Positions 1 through 11,089 are shown, counted from the first letter of the stretch. The stretch is 64,000 bases of DNA from Massilia sp. Root133 (GCF_001426525.1 NZ_LMEW01000015.1:27072-91071); one strand, 5' to 3'. The notes: generated from the sequence alone by a model not told the origin. Numbers and translations are program-made.

Positions 1-1
1 G

Positions 2-274
2 GCGGTGGCGCTGCTGCACATCGACGACGCGCTCGCGTCCGTCAACGAGCAGCGCGTGCAGGTGGGGGCCTACAGCAACCGCATGGACGCCGCGGCCAGC
101 AACAACCAGACGATGTCGATGAACCTGGAGGCGGCGAAGAGCCGCATCGAGGACGTGGACTACGCCGGGGCCGCGGTCAGGCTGACGCGCGCCCAGATCC
201 TGCAGCAGGCGGCATCCGCCATGCTGAGCCAGGCCAATGGCGAGCCGAGGGCGGTACTGGCATTGTTGCGCTGA
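2..274 (+). CDS. Flagellin, C-terminal fragment (cut by window start)
   Basis: This is the 3' end of a flagellin gene, the subunit of the flagellar filament. The readable 90 residues are the C-terminal helical D1/D0 region. They include the typical stretches SNRMDAA, AKSRIEDVDYA and QILQQAASAMLSQAN, with coiled-coil heptads. The reading frame enters from outside the window, so there is no start codon here. The tail, ending LALLR, matches the usual flagellin terminus. A hairpin follows the stop. The other flagellar genes must lie upstream; the only other flagellar gene in the window is the isolated fliT near 43.6 kb. Confidence 0.9.
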   Translation, partial: AVALLHIDDALASVNEQRVQVGAYSNRMDAAASNNQTMSMNLEAAKSRIEDVDYAGAAVRLTRAQILQQAASAMLSQANGEPRAVLALLR

Positions 275-279
275 CGTGC

Positions 280-302
280 GCCGTTGTCGTTTCTGCAACG
301 GC
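280..302 (+). terminator. Putative hairpin after flagellin
   Basis: GCCGTTG pairs perfectly with CAACGGC across a 9-nt loop, six bases after the flagellin stop codon. No run of T follows, so it may be only a weak or Rho-assisted terminator. Confidence 0.4.
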
Positions 303-314
303 AAATCGCACAAG

Positions 315-344
315 TACAGGTAACTGCCGATACCACGCTATAAT
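315..344 (+). promoter_or_regulatory. Putative sigma70 promoter of alaS
   Basis: A perfect TATAAT -10 box lies at 339-344. The best -35 candidate, TACAGG at 315-320, is poor and sits at 18-bp spacing. The box is 45 bases before the alaS start. Confidence 0.5.
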
Positions 345-388
345 CGATTTTCTTTATATAGCAAGCTGCCTGAATCCGCCCCTACGAC

Positions 389-3004
<2,616 letters not shown>

Positions 3005-3025
3005 CCGTAATCACGCGTTGTAACC

Positions 3026-3057
3026 GCGCCGCCGCAATATGCATGTTGTGGCGGCGC
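3026..3057 (+). terminator. Putative hairpin after alaS
   Basis: GCGCCGCC and GGCGGCGC form an 8-bp GC-rich stem, extended by CAA/TTG in the loop, 22 bases after the alaS stop. There is no T-tract, so Rho-independent function is uncertain. Confidence 0.45.
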
Positions 3058-3194
3058 GTGCGCTGTAAATCGAGGGGGATTTGAGCTGAATCAACTCTTG
3101 TTTCGATGGGTAAGTGGGCGGCACAGCCGTTCGCCCTGCATCCCTCTCCTCCGGTCATCTCCGCCTCATCTCTATCTGCCTGTCAAGTAATTGC

Positions 3195-3230
3195 CGTTGT
3201 TACAACGCAACATGGATACCAAATTTTGGT
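3195..3230. promoter_or_regulatory. Two adjacent 13-bp palindromes upstream of the TusA-like gene
   Basis: CGTTGT-T-ACAACG (3195-3207) and ACCAAA-T-TTTGGT (3218-3230) are each perfect palindromes around a central T. They lie just upstream of a CATAAT -10-like box at about 3240. They could be operators for the following gene; no regulator is identified. Confidence 0.4.
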
Positions 3231-3297
3231 GCGGCGCGTCATAATGGGTTAATTGGAGTACTATCGGGTCCATGCCCTACCAACTAGCAGGCAATCG

Positions 3298-3555
3298 ATG
3301 AGCGAAACCATAATCGACACCGGCACCATCGAGGTCCAGAAGGACCTGGATGCGCGTGGCTTGAATTGCCCGCTGCCGATCCTCAAGGCCAAGAAGGCCC
3401 TCGCGGAACTGGCCAGTGGCGAGGTGCTGCGCATCGTCGCCACCGACACCGGTTCGGTACGCGACTTCCAGGCGTTCGCCAAGCAGACGGGCAACGCCCT
3501 GCTGGCGCATACGCACATCAACGGCGAATTCACGTTCTGGCTGCGCCGGAAATAA
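3298..3555 (+). CDS. TusA-like sulfurtransferase
   Basis: This is a small cytoplasmic protein of 85 residues in the TusA/SirA/YeeD fold family, which carries persulfide sulfur on a cysteine. The hallmark appears as LDARGLNCPLPILKAKKAL near residues 17-35, where Cys in the CPxP motif is the expected sulfur carrier. The C-terminus FTFWLRRK is typical of the branch often annotated as sulfurtransferase TusA family in Burkholderiales. An upstream in-frame GTG-type extension exists from 3253, but family length favours the ATG at 3298. It is a single gene between alaS and etfBA. Whether it serves tRNA thiolation or another sulfur relay cannot be told from sequence. Confidence 0.85.
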   Translation: MSETIIDTGTIEVQKDLDARGLNCPLPILKAKKALAELASGEVLRIVATDTGSVRDFQAFAKQTGNALLAHTHINGEFTFWLRRK

Positions 3556-3665
3556 CGACAGCCTTCTCCTGAAGCCCGGTACGCCGGGCAATCCATCCGC
3601 ACCCGCAAGGAAACCCGCTAACGCACAATCAAGTACGATTAGGGCATTTCCTCTAACCGAAAAAC

Positions 3666-3713
3666 GCACGATCGTGCTTTAATTCTGACCTGAACGGAAT
3701 TTGCTTTTATAAT
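3666..3713 (+). promoter_or_regulatory. etfBA promoter with upstream palindrome
   Basis: A perfect TATAAT at 3708-3713 is preceded at 17 bp by CTGACC (3685-3690), a four-of-six -35 match. A 12-bp perfect palindrome, GCACGATCGTGC (3666-3677), ends 7 bp before the -35. It is well placed as an operator. Confidence 0.55.
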
Positions 3714-3756
3714 TCGGATCATTTTTAGTCTTTCACCCATTTTTCAAAGGCACACT

Positions 3757-4506
3757 ATGAAAGTCCTGGTACCCGTCAAACGCGTGGTCGACTACAACGT
3801 CAAGGTCCGCGTCAAGTCCGACGGCAGCGGCGTCGATATCGCCAACGTCAAGATGTCGATGAACCCGTTCGACGAGATCGCGGTGGAAGAAGCCACGCGC
3901 CTGAAGGAAGCCGGCAAGGTCACCGAGATCGTGGCCGTGACCTGCGGCGTGGCCCAGGCCCAGGAAACCCTGCGTACCGCGATGGCGATCGGCGCCGACC
4001 GCGGCGTGCTGGTCGAGACCGGTGCCGAGATCGAGCCGCTGGGCGTCGCCAAGGTACTGAAGGCGCTGGCCGTCGAAGAGCAGCCCCAACTGATCATCCT
4101 GGGCAAGCAGGCGATCGACGACGATTCGAACCAGACCGGCCAGATGCTGGCTGCGCTGCTGGGCTGGCCGCAGGCAACGTTCGCCTCGAAGGTCGTGCTG
4201 GAAGACGGCAAGGTCACCGTGACCCGCGAAGTGGACGGCGGCCTGGAAACCGTGGCCCTGAGCCTGCCGGCCATCGTCACCACCGACCTGCGCCTGAACG
4301 AGCCGCGCTACGTCACGCTGCCGAACATCATGAAGGCCAAGAAAAAGCCGCTGACGACCGTCAAGCCGGAAGACCTGGGCGTCGACGTCACGCCGCGCCT
4401 GAAGACCGTCAAGGTCGCCGAGCCGGCCAAGCGTTCGGCCGGCGTCAAGGTGCCCGATGTGGCGACCCTGGTTGCGAAGCTGCGCACCGAAGCTAAAGTC
4501 ATCTAA
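3757..4506 (+). CDS. etfB: Electron transfer flavoprotein beta subunit
   Basis: Beta subunit (FixA family) of the soluble heterodimeric electron transfer flavoprotein. The protein passes electrons from acyl-CoA dehydrogenases to ETF:quinone oxidoreductase. It has the normal 249 residues, opening [20 protein letters not shown], with the AMP-binding region including GADRGVLVE and [25 protein letters not shown] precedes the ATG at proper spacing. It is the first gene of a two-gene operon with etfA, 13 bp downstream, transcribed from the promoter at 3685-3713. Confidence 0.97.
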   Translation: MKVLVPVKRVVDYNVKVRVKSDGSGVDIANVKMSMNPFDEIAVEEATRLKEAGKVTEIVAVTCGVAQAQETLRTAMAIGADRGVLVETGAEIEPLGVAKVLKALAVEEQPQLIILGKQAIDDDSNQTGQMLAALLGWPQATFASKVVLEDGKVTVTREVDGGLETVALSLPAIVTTDLRLNEPRYVTLPNIMKAKKKPLTTVKPEDLGVDVTPRLKTVKVAEPAKRSAGVKVPDVATLVAKLRTEAKVI

Positions 4507-4519
4507 TTAAGGAATAACC

Positions 4520-5452
4520 ATGGTCGCACTCGTCATTGCTGAACACGACAACGCCCACCTGAAGGCTGTCACCCTGAATACCGTCACCGCGGCCGCGCAA
4601 TGCGGCGGCGACGTCCACATCCTCGTCGCCGGCAGCGGCTGCGGCGCCGTCGCGGAAGCCGCCGCCAAGGTCGCGGGCGTGGCGAAAGTGCTGGTCGCCG
4701 ACGCGCCGCAATTCGCCGACGGCCTCGCCGAGAACGTCGCCGAGCAGATCCTGGCCGTGGCCGGCGCTTACTCCCACATCCTGGCCCCGGCGTCGGCCTT
4801 CGGCAAGAACGTGCTGCCGCGCGTCGCCGCCAAGCTGGACGTCGCCCAGATCTCGGAAATCACCAAGGTCGATGCGCCCGACACGTTCGAGCGTCCGATC
4901 TACGCCGGTAACGCCATCGCCACCGTGCAGTCGCTAGATGCCGTGAAAGTCATCACCGTGCGCGGCACCGGCTTCGACGCCGCCGCAGCGGAAGGTGGTT
5001 CGGCCGCCGTCGACACCGTCGCCGCCGTCGCGGACTCGGGCAAGTCGAGCTTCGTGGGCCGCGAACTGGCCAAGTCGGACCGTCCGGAACTGACCGGCGC
5101 CAAGGTCGTCGTCTCTGGCGGCCGCGGCATGGGCTCGGGCGACAACTTCAAGATCCTGGAACCGCTGGCCGACAAGCTGGGCGCCGCGATGGGCGCATCG
5201 CGCGCCGCGGTCGACGCGGGCTACGTGCCGAACGACTGGCAGGTGGGCCAGACCGGCAAGATCGTCGCGCCGCAGCTGTACATCGCCGTCGGTATCTCGG
5301 GCGCGATCCAGCACCTGGCCGGCATGAAGGATTCCAAGACCATCGTCGCCATCAACAAGGATCCGGAAGCGCCGATCTTCTCGGTGGCCGACTACGGCAT
5401 CGTCGGCGACCTGTTCGAGGTCGTGCCGGCGCTGGTCAAGGAACTGGGCTGA
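4520..5452 (+). CDS. etfA: Electron transfer flavoprotein alpha subunit
   Basis: Alpha subunit (FixB family), 310 residues, carrying the FAD of the electron transfer flavoprotein. The N-terminal domain opens [20 protein letters not shown]. The C-terminal FAD-binding domain shows [14 protein letters not shown] near residue 198, [23 protein letters not shown] near 233, and [16 protein letters not shown] with [11 protein letters not shown], all classic signatures. AAGGA lies 6 bp before the ATG. It is co-transcribed with etfB and followed by a REP-derived terminator. The acyl-CoA dehydrogenase downstream is a likely electron donor. Confidence 0.97.
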   Translation: MVALVIAEHDNAHLKAVTLNTVTAAAQCGGDVHILVAGSGCGAVAEAAAKVAGVAKVLVADAPQFADGLAENVAEQILAVAGAYSHILAPASAFGKNVLPRVAAKLDVAQISEITKVDAPDTFERPIYAGNAIATVQSLDAVKVITVRGTGFDAAAAEGGSAAVDTVAAVADSGKSSFVGRELAKSDRPELTGAKVVVSGGRGMGSGDNFKILEPLADKLGAAMGASRAAVDAGYVPNDWQVGQTGKIVAPQLYIAVGISGAIQHLAGMKDSKTIVAINKDPEAPIFSVADYGIVGDLFEVVPALVKELG

Positions 5453-5472
5453 TCGCGGCAGCATAAAAACCG

Positions 5473-5564
5473 TCGTTCCCGCGCAGGCGGGAACCCAATT
5501 TGCGTAGCGTACGACCGGCGTTGGCCGTAGCAGGCACGCCGGCGATTGGGTTCCCGCCTTTTTT
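5473..5564. repeat. REP-like hairpin pair acting as etfBA terminator
   Basis: The element begins with a GTCGTTCCCGCG-type hairpin (5473-5495). A 14-bp perfect inverted repeat then pairs 5486-5499 (GGCGGGAACCCAAT) with 5545-5558 (ATTGGGTTCCCGCC), followed directly by six T. The core GTTCCCGC/GCGGGAAC recurs at 32.4 kb and 52.7 kb in this window. The T-run makes it a plausible Rho-independent terminator for etfBA. Confidence 0.75.
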
Positions 5565-5575
5565 GCGGTCGGCGA

Positions 5576-5596
5576 TTGACGTTTACGTAACGTAAA
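5576..5596. promoter_or_regulatory. Overlapping ACGT palindromes before acyl-CoA dehydrogenase gene
   Basis: TTTACGT-A-ACGTAAA (5582-5596) is a perfect palindrome and overlaps TTGACGT-TT-ACGTAAC (5576-5591). The pattern resembles operators of the MerR-type regulator LiuR described for fatty-acid and branched-chain amino-acid genes in proteobacteria. That similarity is from memory, not from a search. The site lies 20-40 bp before the start codon. Confidence 0.45.
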
Positions 5597-5615
5597 GAGA
5601 AACTAGGAGACTGCG

Positions 5616-7406
5616 GTGACCTACAACGCCCCCCTGAAGGACATGCTGTTCGTCGTGAACGAACTGGCCAACCTGTCCGAGATCAACCAACTGCCCGGCT
5701 GCGAAGACGCGACGCCCGATACCGTCGAAGCCGTACTGGAAGAGAACGCGAAGTTCTGCGGCGAAGTCGTCGCCCCGCTGAATCAATCGGGCGACAAGGA
5801 GCCGAGCTACTGGCACGACGGCCAGGTCACGACGTCGAAGGGTTTCAAGGAAGCGTTCCGCGGCTTCGCGGATGCCGGCTGGCAGGGCGTGCAGCACCCG
5901 GCCGAATTCGGCGGCCAGGGCCTGCCGAAGCTCGTCGCCACGCCGTGCATCGAGATGCTCAACAGCGCGAACATCGCGTTCGCCCTCGTCGGCCTGCTGA
6001 CGGACGGCGCCATCGAAGCGCTGCTGACGGCCGGCAGCGCCGAGCAGAAGACCCGCTTCATCGAGCCCCTGATCAACGGCAAGTGGACCGGCACGATGAA
6101 CCTGACGGAACCGCAGGCCGGTTCCGACCTCGCCGCCGTGCGCACGCGCGCCGTGCCGCAGGGCGACGGCACCTATAAAATCTTCGGCACCAAGATCTTC
6201 ATCACCTACGGTGAGCACGACATGGCCGAGAACATCATCCACCTCGTGCTCGCGCGCACGCCGGACGCGCCCCCGGGCGTGAAGGGGATCTCGCTGTTCA
6301 TCGTGCCGAAGTTCATGGTGGGTGATGACGGTTCGCTGGGCGAGCGCAACGACGTGCACTGTGTGTCGATCGAGCACAAGCTGGGCATCAAGGCGAGCCC
6401 GACCGCGGTGCTGCAGTTCGGCGACCATGGCGGCGCGATCGGCACGCTCGTCGGCGAAGAGAACCGCGGCCTCGAATACATGTTCATCATGATGAACGCG
6501 GCCCGCTTCGGCGTCGGCATGCAGGGCATCGGCCTGGCCGAGCGCGCGTACCAGCAGGCCGTCGCGTTCGCGAAGGAGCGCGTCCAGTCGCGCGCCGTCG
6601 AAGGTTCCGCCGGCCCCGTCGCCATCATCCACCACCCGGACGTGCGCCGCATGCTGATGTCGATGCGCGCGCAGACCGAAGCGGCGCGCGCGCTGGCCTA
6701 CGTCGGCGCCGGCCTCTCGGACCTGGCGCACAGCCATCCGGACGAAGCGACCCGCAAGGCCAACCTGGCCGTGTACGAATACCTCGTCCCGGTGATCAAG
6801 GGCTGGTCGACGGAGATGAGCGAGAACGTCGCCCGCGACGGCGTGCAGGTGCATGGCGGCATGGGCTTCATCGAGGAGACGGGCGCCGCGCAGCACTACC
6901 GCGACGCCAAGATCCTCACGATCTACGAAGGCACGACGGCGATCCAGGCCAATGACCTCGTGGGCCGCAAGACCGTGCGCGACGGCGGCGCCGTGGCGAA
7001 GGCGATCCTGGCCCAGGTGCGCGCGACCGAGGCGCAGCTGGCGGAGGTGCGGGATGCGGACTTCACGGCGATTCGCAGCCAGCTGGTCGCGGGCAGCGCG
7101 GCGCTGGAAGCCGTTGTCGACTACGTCGTGACGAACACGAAAGCCGACCCGCGCGCCGTGTTCGCGGGCAGCGTGCTGTACCTGAAGCTGGCAGGCATCG
7201 TGCTGGGCGGCTGGCAGATGGCGCGCGCGGCCATCGTCGCGCGCCAGAAGCTGGATGCCGGCGCCGGCGACGCGGCGTTCTACCGCGCCAAGATCGCCAC
7301 CGCGCGCTTCTTCGCGGACCACATGCTGGCGCAGGCGGACGGACTGCGCCACGCGATCGTGGACGGTGCCGCCGGCGTGCTGGCGCTGGACGTCGAGCAG
7401 TTCTGA
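5616..7406 (+). CDS. Acyl-CoA dehydrogenase
   Basis: A 596-residue FAD-dependent acyl-CoA dehydrogenase of the longer subfamily that has an extra C-terminal domain (FadE/DmdC-like). It should oxidise an acyl-CoA to the enoyl-CoA and pass electrons to ETF. Visible signatures are MNLTEPQAGSDLAAVRTRA (FAD/substrate loop, about residue 155), the Q..GG.G motif VQVHGGMGFIEETGAAQHYRD near 410, and IYEGTTAIQANDLVGRK near 435, whose Glu is the usual catalytic base. The start is GTG, with AGGAG nearby. Its place directly after etfBA and behind a LiuR-like palindrome fits fatty-acid or branched-chain catabolism. The chain-length preference cannot be read from sequence. Confidence 0.93.
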   Translation: MTYNAPLKDMLFVVNELANLSEINQLPGCEDATPDTVEAVLEENAKFCGEVVAPLNQSGDKEPSYWHDGQVTTSKGFKEAFRGFADAGWQGVQHPAEFGGQGLPKLVATPCIEMLNSANIAFALVGLLTDGAIEALLTAGSAEQKTRFIEPLINGKWTGTMNLTEPQAGSDLAAVRTRAVPQGDGTYKIFGTKIFITYGEHDMAENIIHLVLARTPDAPPGVKGISLFIVPKFMVGDDGSLGERNDVHCVSIEHKLGIKASPTAVLQFGDHGGAIGTLVGEENRGLEYMFIMMNAARFGVGMQGIGLAERAYQQAVAFAKERVQSRAVEGSAGPVAIIHHPDVRRMLMSMRAQTEAARALAYVGAGLSDLAHSHPDEATRKANLAVYEYLVPVIKGWSTEMSENVARDGVQVHGGMGFIEETGAAQHYRDAKILTIYEGTTAIQANDLVGRKTVRDGGAVAKAILAQVRATEAQLAEVRDADFTAIRSQLVAGSAALEAVVDYVVTNTKADPRAVFAGSVLYLKLAGIVLGGWQMARAAIVARQKLDAGAGDAAFYRAKIATARFFADHMLAQADGLRHAIVDGAAGVLALDVEQF

Positions 7407-7425
7407 CGGCTGGAGGTGTTGTCGA

Positions 7426-7448
7426 AGCGGCCTGCGGGCCGCTTTTTT
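7426..7448 (+). terminator. Rho-independent terminator after acyl-CoA dehydrogenase
   Basis: AGCGGCC pairs with GGCCGCT over a 4-nt loop and is followed by a T-tract (7443-7448). Confidence 0.85.
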
Positions 7449-7576
7449 CATGGGCCGCAGCAGGCGATTTGTTGCGTGCTGCCGACCGCTGCTCTGCATT
7501 TGATGCCCGTCATGCGTGGCGGGTAAGCGGCGCTCCTAGAATCGATTCGTCGCATCCACAATCGAAGGAGCGCCCC

Positions 7577-8296
7577 ATGAATCCCCCGAAGCCTGGCAAG
7601 GTATTACCGATCGCCGTCGCCTGTGCCGCATTGTCCGCGCTGGTGGCCTGCGGCGGCGGCAGCGACGCCACCCCCACGACGGTCGCGAACGATCCGCCGG
7701 CGGTGCCGAGTCCCACGCCTGCGCCGGCACCCGCGCCCGCGCCGACACCCGCCCCGGCGCCGCAGCCGCCCGGCGATCCCGCGCCGCCGAAGGACATCGT
7801 GCTGGAGCCGGGCTATACCAAGCTCTATACGACGCTGAACAGCAGGCCGCAGTGGCCGGCATGGAGCCATGCGGGCACGGCCGTCGTCGATGGCGTGGGG
7901 TGCGCGAAGAACGAGGATTACCACATCCACGCGCTCCTCTCGATCTACCAGGACGGCATACGGCTTGGCTTGCCGGATTCGATCGGGCGCGGCAGCGGCT
8001 GTTCGTACGAAATGCACACCCACGACATCACGGGCATCCTGCACGTCGAGACGGATGTGCCCAAGGTGTTCACGCTGGGGCAGTTCTTTGCGTTATGGGG
8101 ACAGCCGCTCGGCACCGCGGCGGTGGCAGGGCTGCCCGGCACGCCGACCTATTACGTGATCGACAAGGAAACGGTGACGCGCTTCACGGGTGATCCGGCC
8201 ACGATCGCGCTGAATGCGCACCGCGAGATCGTGATCGTGACCGGTACGCCGCCAGCGCAGGTGCCGCGGTATGACTGGGGTGCGACCGGCTTGTGA
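7577..8296 (+). CDS. Hypothetical lipoprotein with Pro-Ala linker
   Basis: A predicted outer-membrane or periplasmic lipoprotein of 239 residues. The signal peptide ends in a lipobox, LSALVAC, with the lipidated Cys near residue 24. It is followed by GGGSD and a low-complexity linker of roughly 30 residues made of repeated AP/TP pairs. The remaining 170 residues form a compact domain with His-rich patches: NEDYHIHALLSIYQDG and YEMHTHDITGILHVE. These could bind metal, but I do not recognise the family. The start was chosen because GAAGGAG lies before this ATG and the signal peptide begins here. It stands alone and converges on the TM2 gene. Confidence 0.75.
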   Translation: MNPPKPGKVLPIAVACAALSALVACGGGSDATPTTVANDPPAVPSPTPAPAPAPAPTPAPAPQPPGDPAPPKDIVLEPGYTKLYTTLNSRPQWPAWSHAGTAVVDGVGCAKNEDYHIHALLSIYQDGIRLGLPDSIGRGSGCSYEMHTHDITGILHVETDVPKVFTLGQFFALWGQPLGTAAVAGLPGTPTYYVIDKETVTRFTGDPATIALNAHREIVIVTGTPPAQVPRYDWGATGL

Positions 8297-8313
8297 CGCT
8301 GATGCCGAACGTG

Positions 8314-8727
8314 TCAGCCGTACGCGCCGCCCGTGTAGAGCAGGTCGAACAGCCGCGAGATGGTGGCGATGAGCGCCGTCGTGCCCACCAGCATCGTGAC
8401 CACGACGAGCAGGATCACGAACCAGTGCGACGCGGAGCGGCGGCCGGAGTTGCGGTTGTAGCGGGCATCCCATTTCTCGTCCGGCGTGAGGCCGAGGATC
8501 AGTGCTTCGCCGAAGCCGACGAGCCAGGACAGGATCAGGGGCAGCAGGACCCAGAACGGATTCGGCGCGTGGCCGAGGCCGTACACGAGGCCGGCGGCCG
8601 GCAGGCTGCAGATGTGGAGCAGGCCGAGGCGGTCGACGCTGCCCTTGAGATAGAAGCGGTGCGCGCCGAGTCCGCCGAGCAGGAAGGCGAGGGCGGTGGC
8701 GAATGTCTTGTTCTTGTGTTGCGACAT
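8314..8727 (-). CDS. TM2 domain-containing membrane protein
   Basis: A small inner-membrane protein of 137 residues. The N-terminus HKNKTFATALAFLLGGLGAHRFYLKG is the TM2 signature (hydrophobic helix, then a G-x-HRFY-like turn). Three further hydrophobic segments follow (LGLLHICSLPAAGLVYGL, FWVLLPLILSWLVGFGEALIL, HWFVILLVVVTMLVGTTALIA). Its role is unknown. The start is ambiguous. The ATG at 8727 fits family N-termini but lacks a Shine-Dalgarno. A TTG at 8766, preceded by GGAGG at 6-nt spacing, would add 13 acidic residues (MDDTDDF...). The gene is convergent with the lipoprotein gene. Confidence 0.8.
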   Translation of the reverse strand: MSQHKNKTFATALAFLLGGLGAHRFYLKGSVDRLGLLHICSLPAAGLVYGLGHAPNPFWVLLPLILSWLVGFGEALILGLTPDEKWDARYNRNSGRRSASHWFVILLVVVTMLVGTTALIATISRLFDLLYTGGAYG

Positions 8728-8862
8728 CGAATAAATGTTGAAAGGAAAGTCATCAGTATCGTCCAAAAGCGGCCTCCATAGTGGCGGAGTGTCGCGAAAT
8801 CGGCGATAATCTTGGATTCGGCCGGGACTGCGCGCCAGCGTTCTTGGTTTTTATGTAAATGC

Positions 8863-8892
8863 TTGCTGATGCAGGATAGAGCGCGCTATAAT
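8863..8892 (+). promoter_or_regulatory. Promoter of the rpsP operon
   Basis: TTGCTG (8863-8868) and a perfect TATAAT (8887-8892) are separated by 18 bp, 39 bases before rpsP. This is a good sigma70 promoter for the ribosomal operon. Confidence 0.75.
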
Positions 8893-8930
8893 CGTCGGCT
8901 TTCTCCGTCCAGCTTACTTTTGGAAATATT

Positions 8931-9179
8931 ATGGTCGTTATTCGTTTAGCTCGTGGTGGTGCCAAGAAGCGCCCGTTCTACAACATCGTTGCAACCGACT
9001 CGCGCAATCGCCGCGACGGCCGTTTCATCGAGCGCATCGGTTACTACAACCCGATGGCTTCGGGCAAAGAAGTCGCCCTGAACGTCACCGCTGACCGCCT
9101 GTCGTACTGGCAAGGCGTGGGCGCACAGCTGTCGCCGGCTGTTGCTCGCCTGGTGGCTACGCAAAAGGCTGCTGCCTAA
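8931..9179 (+). CDS. rpsP: 30S ribosomal protein S16
   Basis: Ribosomal protein S16, 82 residues, full length. It opens [20 protein letters not shown] and contains the conserved [19 protein letters not shown] block. It assembles into the 5' domain of 16S rRNA. It is the first gene of the conserved rpsP-rimM-trmD-rplS operon, which has a TATAAT promoter directly upstream. GGAAATATT precedes the ATG. Confidence 0.98.
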   Translation: MVVIRLARGGAKKRPFYNIVATDSRNRRDGRFIERIGYYNPMASGKEVALNVTADRLSYWQGVGAQLSPAVARLVATQKAAA

Positions 9180-9199
9180 TACAGCGAAGGTTTTACGGT

Positions 9200-9775
9200 T
9201 TGACCGATTCTGCAGCACATTCGACATCGGCATCCGCGCAAGCGGTGCCTGACGACCTGATCCAGGTCGGCCACATCACCGGCGCCTACGGGCTCCGGGG
9301 CGGCGTCCGCGTGACGCCCTATTCGATGGATGCGGATGCGCTGCTGAGCGTCAAAACCTGGTGGATCGACAAGCCGTCGCTGCGTCCCGTGCAAATGCGG
9401 AACGCGAAGTACCACAGCGGCGACGTGACGGCCACGCTGGTCGATGTGAACGACCGCGAAGCGGCCGAGGCGCTCAAGGGTGCCACGGTGCAGGTCTCGC
9501 GATCGGACTTTCCGGAACTCCCGGAAGACGAGTATTACTGGACCGACCTGATCGGCTTGGATACGGTCAACTTGCAGGGCGAAGCGCTCGGCAAGGTCTC
9601 CGACATGATGCACAATGGCGCGCAGTCCATCCTGCGGATCACGCCCGTGCCCGATCCGAACGCCGCTCCCGATGCGAAAGCGCCGGAGCGGCTGGTGCCG
9701 TTCGTGGACCAGTACGTCAAGACGGTCGACTTGCAAGCCAAAGTGATTACCCTGGACTGGGGCCTGGATTATTGA
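9200..9775 (+). CDS. rimM: Ribosome maturation factor RimM
   Basis: RimM, 191 residues, binds S19 and assists maturation of the 30S head. The N-terminal beta-barrel begins IQVGHITGAYGLRGGVRVTPYS; the C-terminal PRC-barrel includes YYWTDLIGLDTVN and ends KVITLDWGLDY. A TTG start at 9200, preceded by GAAGG at 8-nt spacing, gives a short low-complexity N-terminal tail. It lies 20 bp after rpsP in the operon. Confidence 0.96.
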   Translation: MTDSAAHSTSASAQAVPDDLIQVGHITGAYGLRGGVRVTPYSMDADALLSVKTWWIDKPSLRPVQMRNAKYHSGDVTATLVDVNDREAAEALKGATVQVSRSDFPELPEDEYYWTDLIGLDTVNLQGEALGKVSDMMHNGAQSILRITPVPDPNAAPDAKAPERLVPFVDQYVKTVDLQAKVITLDWGLDY

Positions 9776-9801
9776 TCCCGTCCACCTGAAGCGAGGTCCC
9801 G

Positions 9802-10563
9802 ATGCAGTTTGACGTCGTGAGCTTGTTTCCCGAAATGTTTGCCGCATTGACGCAGTCGGGCGTGACCCGGCGCGCGCACGAGCAGGGCCTGTGGAACCTG
9901 TCGATCTGGAATCCGCGCGATTTCACGACGGACCGCCACCGCACCGTGGACGATCGCCCGTATGGCGGCGGTCCCGGCATGGTGATGCTGGCCAGGCCGC
10001 TCGAAGCGACGATCAACGCGGCGAAGCAGCGCCAGATCGACATGGGCTTGCCCGCACCGCGCGTCGTGTTCATGTCGCCGCAAGGCAAACCGCTGACGCA
10101 CGAACGTGTGATGGGCTTGAAGCACGAGCCCGGTCTCGTCGTGCTGTGCGGACGCTACGAAGCGGTCGACCAGCGTTTGCTGGACCGTGTCGTCGACGAG
10201 GAAGTCTCCCTCGGCGATTTCGTGCTGTCCGGCGGAGAACTCCCTGCGATGGCGCTGATGGATGCCGTGGTGCGGCAGTTGCCCGGTGTGCTGGGTGACG
10301 ACGCGTCCGCGGTCGAAGACAGTTTTGTCAACGGCCTGCTGGATTCGCCGCATTACACGCGTCCGGAAGTCTATGAAGGCGTGGCCGTGCCGCCCGTGCT
10401 GATGGGTGGCAACCACGCCGAGATCATGAAGTGGCGCCGCCAGCGTATGCTGGAGGCGACCGCGAAGAAACGGCCGGATCTGCTGGACAAGACGCGTGAC
10501 GCCGGTCTGCTGACGAAGGCCGACGAGCAGTTTCTCGCAACCTTGCAAAAGGTCGCGGAATAA
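9802..10563 (+). CDS. trmD: tRNA (guanine-N1)-methyltransferase
   Basis: TrmD methylates G37 of tRNAs with S-adenosylmethionine and so prevents frameshifting. It has 253 residues and the SPOUT trefoil-knot fold. Signatures include [34 protein letters not shown] and the knot segment [21 protein letters not shown]. The substrate-side Asp lies in [18 protein letters not shown]. It is the third gene of the rpsP operon. GAGG precedes the ATG. Confidence 0.98.
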   Translation: MQFDVVSLFPEMFAALTQSGVTRRAHEQGLWNLSIWNPRDFTTDRHRTVDDRPYGGGPGMVMLARPLEATINAAKQRQIDMGLPAPRVVFMSPQGKPLTHERVMGLKHEPGLVVLCGRYEAVDQRLLDRVVDEEVSLGDFVLSGGELPAMALMDAVVRQLPGVLGDDASAVEDSFVNGLLDSPHYTRPEVYEGVAVPPVLMGGNHAEIMKWRRQRMLEATAKKRPDLLDKTRDAGLLTKADEQFLATLQKVAE

Positions 10564-10653
10564 AGGCGGTGCCCATCGGGGTATCGCGTGTTTTAATCCC
10601 ATCCTCTACCGGGCATCGAACGCGCCGGCAAGATGGTAATAGGAGTCATACAA

Positions 10654-11040
10654 ATGGATCTGATCCAGCAACTCGAGCAAGAAGAGATTGCGCGCCTCGG
10701 CCGCAACATCCCTGATTTCGCACCGGGCGACACCGTTGTCGTCAGCGTCAACGTCGTCGAAGGCAACCGCAAGCGCGCCCAGGCATACGAAGGCGTCGTC
10801 ATCTCGCGTCGTAACCGCGGCCTGAACTCGAACTTCATCGTTCGCAAGATCTCGTCGGGCGAAGGCGTCGAGCGTACGTTCCAGCTGTACTCGCCGCTGA
10901 TCGCTTCGATCGAAGTGAAGCGTCGTGGTGACGTGCGTCGTGCGAAGCTGTACTACCTGCGCGAGCGTTCGGGCAAATCGGCACGTATCAAAGAGAAACT
11001 GCCGACTCGCAAAGTCGCTACGACCGCTGCTGCGAAGTAA
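10654..11040 (+). CDS. rplS: 50S ribosomal protein L19
   Basis: Ribosomal protein L19, 128 residues, at the 30S-50S interface. It opens [15 protein letters not shown], contains [20 protein letters not shown] and ends with an Ala/Lys tail. AGGAG lies 8 bp before the ATG at 10654, so the upstream in-frame ATG at 10633 is rejected. It is the last gene of the operon, followed by a strong terminator. Confidence 0.98.
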   Translation: MDLIQQLEQEEIARLGRNIPDFAPGDTVVVSVNVVEGNRKRAQAYEGVVISRRNRGLNSNFIVRKISSGEGVERTFQLYSPLIASIEVKRRGDVRRAKLYYLRERSGKSARIKEKLPTRKVATTAAAK

Positions 11041-11057
11041 TAGCGTCTGTGCTAGGG

Positions 11058-11089
11058 AAAAGGCATCCGGTCGGATGCCTTTTTCTTTT
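11058..11089 (+). terminator. Rho-independent terminator of the rpsP operon
   Basis: AAAAGGCATCC pairs with GGATGCCTTTTT around a tiny GGTC-type loop, followed by TTCTTTT. It overlaps the leader of the next gene. Confidence 0.93.
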
